Shown here piece by piece: positions 58,296 through 64,000 of a DNA stretch of 64,000 nt. This DNA is from Chimonanthus salicifolius (lineage: Eukaryota > Streptophyta > Magnoliopsida > Laurales > Calycanthaceae), in the NCBI GenBank assembly GCA_013350335.1, contig CM023532.1:93555064-93619063 (forward strand), read 5' to 3'. The notes beneath the pieces are model-generated. The model saw only the letters and a list, made by a program, of their open reading frames with translations, was not told the origin of the DNA and did no database searches. Positions within the stretch are counted from its first letter, which is position 1; the number at the start of each line of letters is the position of its first letter. The position numbers were made by a program, and so were the translations under genes.

Positions 58296-59941
58296 GTGAG
58301 TATTTCTTAAACAAGAAATTTTGGATTTTTAGGGTTTGAGATTTGGGATTTATTTTGTAAATTTAATGGTGGCCTATTGATTTTATGCTATGGATTTAAA
58401 ATCCATCAATTTGAAGGATGGAAAGTGGACAAAACCCTAATGGGTAAATTAGGGTTAGTTTTAAGGAAAAAATAAATGGATTAAGGAATGTAATGTAATT
58501 AAGTTATTAAGCATGGAATTATGTGGAATTGGAAGGTAATGTGTGATTTTCTTAGGGTTTTAAGGTATGGAGGACATTGTGTAATTTAATTATGTAAAAA
58601 TGGAAGCATGGAGAATGTTTATGGTTTTAGGGTTTTAAAATGATTAAATGTAGGCAATTGAGGAAATTATAATGGAGTGTTTAAGGTTAAAATTATTGGA
58701 TCATGAACCATGGGTTCGGCCATGGTGAATGGCCGAACTCTATGGTGGTGTAATGGTAGTTTAAATGAGTACAAAAAATGGGGAAAATGATGGTTTTATG
58801 ATGGTTTGATGATGATTGTAAATGGATTTAAAGTGTGATAAAGGATGATGATTGAAATGTATAAGTTAAGCCCCTTCATGGAAGGGCTTGTGATGGGTTC
58901 AAATGTATAAGTAGGCCAAAGAAAACAAAATGGGAAAAAATTGATGAATTGGGTATTTTGAACCCATGGCCCATAGGTGAACCATTTAAAGGGTTAAGTA
59001 TGGGGTTTTGGATTGGTTTAAATGAATAAGGTTAGATTAATTAAATGGCTAATCTTAATGGTCATGTGACATAATTGAATGGATCATTAATGGACCTAAG
59101 TTAGGTATCCAAGTTTATAATCAATTATGAACTTAGTTAGGCAAGGGTGAGTGGTTGATTAACCATGGAGAAGAGGTAGTGGCAAAACCGTAAATATTGA
59201 TCAAAATGAAGCAACCCACTAAGATATGATGTATGGGCTTAGAAATGGTTAAAATATGGACTAATTATGTGTATGTAATAAGGTATTGGATATCGCGAGC
59301 GGTACGCGTGTCGGTAGCCGGATTATCGGACGAAGCCGAAAAAGGACGCGAATCGGTATTCGGTAGGATTCCTACCTTTTTGTAAGCCATGGATTGTGTG
59401 ATGGTTTCGTTGATTTATTTTGGGAATTTTATGGTTTATTTTATGATGAGTTTTAAATCATGGTTTATGTATCTTATATGGCATAATGCAAGATTATGAG
59501 TTATATGCTAAGTTATGAAGGCTATATTATGACTATGGAATATACATATTACATAGCATAATGCATTACATCTCATGCATGGCATGGGAGGAAAAAAATA
59601 AACAAACCGGAGTCCATGCTCCGTCGGGGCGACCGAGAACAGACATGGGGACACCTTGACGAGGGTTTGCCGTCAAGGGGGATATTTTGCGGTTGGACAT
59701 ATCTTGACGAAGTTTTTCCGTCAAGAGGGATATGACAGTATATGGCAGGAATGATGGGTGGGATTCATAACATTGACACCCATGGCATATCATTTACTTA
59801 TATTTCAGTATATAGTGGTTTATAGTTTTCACTGTGTTATTATCTGTATGTGGACATTACTAACCCATGTGCTAGCCCTACTCGGAATCCTACTGGGCGC
59901 GTTGTTCTAACGCCCTACTTCTACCCTAGCTGACGATGCAG
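58296..59941 (+). other. Putative LTR-borne intron of element F
   Basis: Donor-like GACGGATT|GTGAGTAT and acceptor-like CTACCCTAGCTGACGATGCAG|GAGATGG at the same places as in the solo LTRs. Splicing would remove the palindrome and array zone from the leader of F's RNA. Prediction from sequence only. Confidence 0.45.
59650..59735 (+). repeat. Two CTTGACG hairpin units in LTR of F
   Basis: CTTGACGAGGGTTTGCCGTCAAG at 59652 (stem arms CTTGACG and CGTCAAG) and a second unit with CTTGACGAAG and TTCCGTCAAG at 59704. The CGGAGTCCATGCTCCG box precedes them at 59609. Short array compared with the eight units in A and B. Confidence 0.9.
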
Positions 59942-60278
59942 GAGATGGCGGACCGGAAGGGCGAGACGGAAGCCAAGCTTAGGAGCTTGGGGAGGCGGAT
60001 TAATTATTTTGTTTTACTTCATTTTGGAAAAGATGTATTTGTATAGTTAGCTTGTCGGAAATGTAATAATTTAGGTAGTTTGCTATGTTTAGGTATTATT
60101 TTGGATAATACAGTATAATGGCATTTTCGTAATTAATTGGGTATTTCTTCCCTGCTATCTGAAGAATTGGTAGGATAGTTCTATGATCATCCGCATTTAT
60201 TTTTATGTTCCGTGAGCTTACTTGCTACGCGTGAACCGTACTCGTGGACTTATGTTCCACGCACGCGTAGGGTTGGCC

Positions 60279-60315
60279 AGTTAAGGGCCGGGCTTTAGAA
60301 GCTCGGAACTTAACT
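60279..60315 (+). other. Conserved hairpin near LTR 3' end
   Basis: AGTTAAGGGCCGGGCTT, a TAG loop, then AAGCTCGGAACTTAACT: a long stem about 90 bp before the LTR end. Counterparts: 3496 (minus), 5860, 8550, 22703, 24028, 28880, 44059 and 50009. The stem sequence differs between families but pairing is kept. Confidence 0.8.
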
Positions 60316-60408
60316 CGCGTCGTGACGTCCGCGCCCTTTGTCACTTTTATTTAAAAAAAAAAAAAAAAGTACTCCGATTTTACGGTGAAAAGGGGCGGGC
60401 GTTACAGT

Positions 60409-60420
60409 TGGTATCAGAGC
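60409..60420 (+). other. Primer-binding site of element F
   Basis: TGGTATCAGAGC, complementary to the 3' end of plant initiator tRNA-Met, two bases after the LTR end. It marks the start of reverse transcription. Confidence 0.97.
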
Positions 60421-60926
60421 GAATTTGGAAGGATGAATCTCTTAAAGTAAGATTAAGACGGTTGCACGTCTCACTGACGGCTAAGAATCCCAACCGACCG
60501 ACTCTTCGGAGTCCGCTGCACGGGGGCCGGGTTAATTTACTTTGATTGACTCAAACCGAAGTGTTTAATCTGAGGACAACAATTGACGGAAAGGAATGAT
60601 AGCAAGGGAAGAAAGATTCATTCTAGGAGAGATTTATTGAAACATAGCAAGATAGGGTTTATTTCCCCAAAAATGAGAAAACACGTTTAGGTCTTCCCCA
60701 AATTTGACGGAATAATGGTAGGCTTATTGAACATAGGAGAAAATTCCCGGATTTCACAAATGGAACGAAACATAGATACTTGGGAAGTTTTCCCCAAACC
60801 AAGTGTGCTTATTTGGCAATCTTCCCCAAAAATGGGAAACAAAGTATATTGTTTAGTATTTTTTTTTCTTTCTTCTTTTTCCTCCATTTGAAAAGGAACT
60901 AAGTCAGTGTTTTCGATGACTAGGAA
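60421..60926 (+). other. Leader of element F
   Basis: No long open frame. It contains repeated TTTCCCCAAA-like motifs (about 60662, 60694, 60791, 60826) as in element A's leader, and a T-rich run at 60862-60880. Probably contains the RNA packaging signal. An in-frame TAG at 60921-60923 precedes the gag start. Confidence 0.6.
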
Positions 60927-63900
60927 ATGGCTCCGAAGAAAAGGACTCGTCGCAACCAGAAAGAGGTATCACCACCTCGCCAGGAAGAGGAGGTACCCCA
61001 TCGGGAGGAGGAACAGAATAATATCAACATACAAGGTGTACCTCCCGAGCTAAAAGATGTAGTTCAAGCGGCAGTCGCTGCTGCTCTTCAGCAACATTTG
61101 AGCGGAAATGCGACTACTAGCGACGGAAATGCTACTACTAGTGACACTAGTAAGCGGAAGATGGTTAAAGACTTCCAGCAACAGCGTCCTCCTTACTTTA
61201 GAGGAAAAGAAGGGGCTGTAGGAGCAGATCACTGGTTAAAGAAGATCACTCAGATCTTAAATCTGCTTCAGGTTTCCAGTCCGGCTGACAGAATCTTACT
61301 GGCAACATCTCAACTGATCGAGGATGCCGGTAATTGGTGGGAAGTGGTAGAAAAACAACAATCATTGGTGCCGGAAAGGGAAAGAATTGCCATGACTTGG
61401 GAATGGTTCTCAGCCACTTTTCTAGAGCAGTTTTTCCCGGAGGAAGAAAGGGAGAGTCAGACTGAAGCTTTTATATCATTAGTACAAGGCAATATGACAG
61501 TGGCAGAGTACCACCGAGAGTTCCTTCGACTATCTGTCTACGCGTTCTACATGGTGGACACTGAGCACCGGAGGGCCCGTAAGTTTGAACGGGATCTTCG
61601 GCCGAGCATCAAAACTAGGGTGACAGTATTCAAGGAACCTACATTGGCAGGGGTGGTTGGCAGGGCCACTATAGTGGAGCGGGAATTGAATGAGGAAGCG
61701 CGGCGTGACAACCGCCGATGGCAGAGTGGGCGGGGTGCATTTCAACCCAATAAAAGGTTCCGCCCGAGTTTCGGCAGACCCTCATCCGCTACTGGATCTA
61801 CAGGGGGCTTTCGCCCCAATCAGCCCTCCCAGTCAGCATCAGTTACCCAGGTTCCTAGAGGTGGGAACACTTGCTATCAGTGTGGCCAACAGGGTCACTT
61901 CAAGAGGGAGTGTCCGCAGCTCAGCAGACCCTCTAACTTCAAGGGTTCCTCCCGCCCTCCAGTTAGATCAGTTCCGCCGCGAGGGGGCAGAACATACAAT
62001 CAGGCAGGACGGGCGCCAAACCCTACGGGATCGGGACGACTTTTTGCTATACCTTCTCCAGTAGCAGTGGACCGCTCGGTGATTCAAGGTATGGCCGTAG
62101 TTGGTAGTTCTTATGCAGTTACATTATTTGATTCTGGAGCTTCCCATTCATTTATATCTGCTGCATTCATATCTGCTACGGGCACATTAGTACAGAATCT
62201 GTCCACCTCACTTACTATTGTATCCCCTGTCGGAGACACATCTTTGGGGCTCATATGCACGGCACTGAACACTGAACTCGCTGGATTCAGATTCGAGTTC
62301 AATTATTTAGTAATCGATATGGCTGAGTACGATGTTATATTTGGCATGGACTGGTTGGCTACGTATCAGGCCCATATTGATTGCCATCTTCGTAGAGTGA
62401 TATTTTGGTCACCCGAAGGAAGGCGGTATATAGTGCCCGCTGACCGACAGGGCATTCCTAGAAGGCTGCAGGAAGAATTGAATCATCTTGCCTTGAACAC
62501 CCTCAGATTAGATAAGGCACCAATAGCTGAACTTCCGGCAGTGGTAGTAGATTATGCCGAGGTATTTCCAACAGAGCTCCCTGGTCTGCCACCTAAGAGG
62601 GAGATAGACTTTGAGATTAAATTATACCCCGGCGCAGCTCCAGTATCATTACCTCATTACAGGATGGCACCGGCTGAGATGACTGAGTTAAAAAAGCAGA
62701 TTGATGAACTGCTCAGGCTGGGCTTTATTCGGAACAGCACATCCGCATGGGGAGCCCCGGTATTGTTTGTTAAGAAGAAGGACGGTACCCTTCGAATGTG
62801 TGTGGATTATAGAAAATTGAACCAGTTGACTGTCAGGAATAAATATCCCCTACCCAGGATTGATGATCTGTTTGATCAGCTTAGGGGTTCCTCTCACTTT
62901 TCCAAGATTGATCTGATGTCCGGATACCATCAAATCCGGGTTAGAGAGGAAGACATTGAGAAGACAACCTTCAGGACACGATACGGATTATATGAGTATG
63001 TAGTCATGCCGTTTGGGCTTACTAATGCACCGGCGGTGTTCATGGACCTGATGAATAGGATATTCCGTCCTTACTTGGATCAGTTTGTAATTGTATTTAT
63101 TGATGACATCCTGATCTATTCCAAGAGTCAGGAGGAACATACTGAACACCTGCGGATAGTTCTGAACACCCTTAAGAGGAACCAGTTGTATGCCAAAGCC
63201 AGCAAGTGTGAATTTTGGCTATCAGAGGTCAATTTCTTGGGGCACGTTATATCGGAGGAAGGCATAGCTGTAGACCCGGCTAAGGTAGCGGCAGTGAGGG
63301 AGTGGAAAGCACCGACGAATGTGACCGAGATCCGCAGTTTTCTGGGATTGGCCGGTTACTACAGGAAATTTATTATGGATTTCTCCAAGATTGCAGCCCC
63401 ACTTACCCGACTCACTCAGAAAGGAGTCAAATTTGAATGGTCAGATCTGTGCAACCGGAGATTTGAGGAGCTAAAGGAGAAGCTTACAACCGCTCCTATT
63501 TTGATCTTGCCGGAAAGAGGCAGAAACTATGAGGTGTACTGTGATGCCTCAGGAGAGGGACTGGGGTGTACGCTCAGTCAAGGTAATAGGGCGGTGGTGT
63601 ACGGGTCAAGACAGTTGAAAATTCATGAGCGCAATTATCCCACACATGATCTGGAACTGGCAGCAGTGGTCTTCGCTCTTAAAAGCTGGAGACACTACCT
63701 TTATGGTGAGAAGTTTGAGGTATTCTCAGACCATAAGAGCCTAAAGTACCTATTTGATCAGAAGGAACTCAACATGAGACAACGTAGATGGATGGAATAC
63801 TTGGCAGATTATGAGTTCGCACTCCGGTATCATCCTGGCAAGGCGAACAAAGTGGCGGATGCTCTCAGCCGCATATCACCTGCAACAGTAGCCAGTATGA

Positions 63901-64000
63901 TCAGAACAGAATGGGAGGTGTTGAATACCATCAGAGAGTTTAAACTCTATCTGAATAATCATGGAACCATATATAATCTGATCATACGATCCCACATGGT
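60927..64000 (+). CDS. gag-pol: gag-pol polyprotein of element F, 3' end outside window
   Basis: An open frame of 1024 codons reaches the window edge. The ATG at 60927 is set by an in-frame TAG six bases before it. Order: acidic N-terminus (residues 1-75); Retrotrans_gag core (about 85-260, with DHWLKKI and a W-rich segment AGNWWEVV); basic region; CCHC zinc knuckle [14 protein letters not shown] at 316-329; aspartic protease with DSGAS at 402; reverse transcriptase with [16 protein letters not shown] and FIDD at 724-727; RNase H with VYCDASGEG (Asp 873) and [11 protein letters not shown]. Integrase and chromodomain would follow. Gag and pol share one frame, as is usual for plant chromoviruses. 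I read the frame codon by codon through the protease region and saw no stop. It copies and integrates the element; particles assemble in the cytoplasm. Confidence 0.93.
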   Translation, partial: MAPKKRTRRNQKEVSPPRQEEEVPHREEEQNNINIQGVPPELKDVVQAAVAAALQQHLSGNATTSDGNATTSDTSKRKMVKDFQQQRPPYFRGKEGAVGADHWLKKITQILNLLQVSSPADRILLATSQLIEDAGNWWEVVEKQQSLVPERERIAMTWEWFSATFLEQFFPEEERESQTEAFISLVQGNMTVAEYHREFLRLSVYAFYMVDTEHRRARKFERDLRPSIKTRVTVFKEPTLAGVVGRATIVERELNEEARRDNRRWQSGRGAFQPNKRFRPSFGRPSSATGSTGGFRPNQPSQSASVTQVPRGGNTCYQCGQQGHFKRECPQLSRPSNFKGSSRPPVRSVPPRGGRTYNQAGRAPNPTGSGRLFAIPSPVAVDRSVIQGMAVVGSSYAVTLFDSGASHSFISAAFISATGTLVQNLSTSLTIVSPVGDTSLGLICTALNTELAGFRFEFNYLVIDMAEYDVIFGMDWLATYQAHIDCHLRRVIFWSPEGRRYIVPADRQGIPRRLQEELNHLALNTLRLDKAPIAELPAVVVDYAEVFPTELPGLPPKREIDFEIKLYPGAAPVSLPHYRMAPAEMTELKKQIDELLRLGFIRNSTSAWGAPVLFVKKKDGTLRMCVDYRKLNQLTVRNKYPLPRIDDLFDQLRGSSHFSKIDLMSGYHQIRVREEDIEKTTFRTRYGLYEYVVMPFGLTNAPAVFMDLMNRIFRPYLDQFVIVFIDDILIYSKSQEEHTEHLRIVLNTLKRNQLYAKASKCEFWLSEVNFLGHVISEEGIAVDPAKVAAVREWKAPTNVTEIRSFLGLAGYYRKFIMDFSKIAAPLTRLTQKGVKFEWSDLCNRRFEELKEKLTTAPILILPERGRNYEVYCDASGEGLGCTLSQGNRAVVYGSRQLKIHERNYPTHDLELAAVVFALKSWRHYLYGEKFEVFSDHKSLKYLFDQKELNMRQRRWMEYLADYEFALRYHPGKANKVADALSRISPATVASMIRTEWEVLNTIREFKLYLNNHGTIYNLIIRSHM

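Larger units (their letters stand above)
57222..60406 (+). mobile_element. 5' LTR of element F
   Basis: 3185 bp from TGTAATGGCCCGGAATTTG to GGGGCGGGCGTTACA. It is the shortest LTR of its family here and has the fewest palindromes: one at 58713-58738. It keeps CCACCTCA/TGAGGTGG (57587-57608), GTTGACTTGGTCAAC (57646-57660), GGTGGTGGTT/AACCACCACC (57813-57837), the donor-like site 58296, GGTAGGATTCCTACC near 59361, a two-unit CTTGACG array, acceptor-like site 59941, CCAAGCTTAGGAGCTTGG near 59974 and the 3' hairpin at 60279. Confidence 0.95.
57222..64000 (+). mobile_element. Element F, apparently intact Ty3/gypsy chromovirus
   Basis: LTR 57222-60406, PBS 60409-60420, leader, gag-pol from 60927 running off the window without a stop. 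It is inserted in E's protease region; the left target copy is ATTAC (57217-57221), and the same ATTAC should follow F's 3' LTR outside the window. F and E belong to the same family: their pol proteins are nearly the same where both can be read. Confidence 0.95.

Noticed and set aside
1..64000. tRNA and rRNA genes
   Set aside because: I looked for GGTTCGAATC-type arms and conserved rRNA stretches; the abundant GGTTCGGCC motifs are palindromes with no tRNA fold around them.

Overview
This window is repeat-dense nuclear DNA of a flowering plant. I see no convincing host protein-coding gene, rRNA or tRNA gene. The plant call rests on Ty3/gypsy chromovirus retrotransposons of the Tekay/Del type (gag-pro-RT-RNaseH-integrase-chromodomain), their primer-binding sites for plant initiator tRNA-Met, and a tRNA-like SINE. 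I cannot name the species.

Layout: two stacks of nested insertions whose borders can be read to the base from 5-bp target-site duplications (TSDs). Left stack: an old LTR-type fragment (2031-3400, resuming 35858-36942) was hit by a solo LTR (3401-35852, TSD CAGGG). That was hit by minus-strand element A (5761-34081, TSD GGTTC with one copy mutated to GGTTT). A's two LTRs each took further hits: solo LTR 8457-11993 (TTACT) and element B at 12716 in the 3' LTR, and solo LTR 28785-32521 (TTTAA) in the 5' LTR. A's interior holds a plus-strand LTR (C, 17685-24153), itself split by solo LTR 18658-22836 (TGATG). A large deletion fused B's pol to C. Right stack: element D (minus, from 38999) carries solo LTR 39999-44190 (TCAAC). 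D's pol is cut by a plus-strand LTR at 48070, which is cut by minus element E at 49910, whose protease region is cut by plus element F at 57222 (TSD ATTAC on the visible side). F has a complete 3185-bp LTR, a PBS and an uninterrupted gag-pol frame of 1024 codons running off the window.

The most unusual content is inside the LTRs, which are 3.2-4.6 kb long. They are packed with inverted repeats in a fixed order. In LTR sense these are: paired hairpins built on GTTGAC/GTCAAC and CCACCTCA/TGAGGTGG; a GGTGGTGGTT or GGTTTCATC hairpin zone; a leader ending in a splice-donor-like GTAAGT; many dispersed palindromes with arms GGTTCGGCCAT and ATGGCCGAACC (over 40 intact or partial copies); a GGTAGGA/TCCTACC box; tandem arrays with a CTTGACG/CGTCAAG hairpin in each unit; an acceptor-like CTAGCTGATGACGCAG; and a CCAAGCT/AGCTTGG hairpin followed by a long hairpin near the 3' end. 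Several stems change on both arms together between units or families, which points to selection on, or a mechanism maintaining, pairing rather than sequence. This hairpin system is the best candidate for something undescribed.

Two other points stand out. Element A is a deleted derivative: its gag lost the capsid-like core in frame, and its leader carries an extra, apparently captured segment encoding a three-zinc-knuckle protein. Element F looks recently active or at least recently inserted. All family names are my judgement from motifs; no database search was possible.
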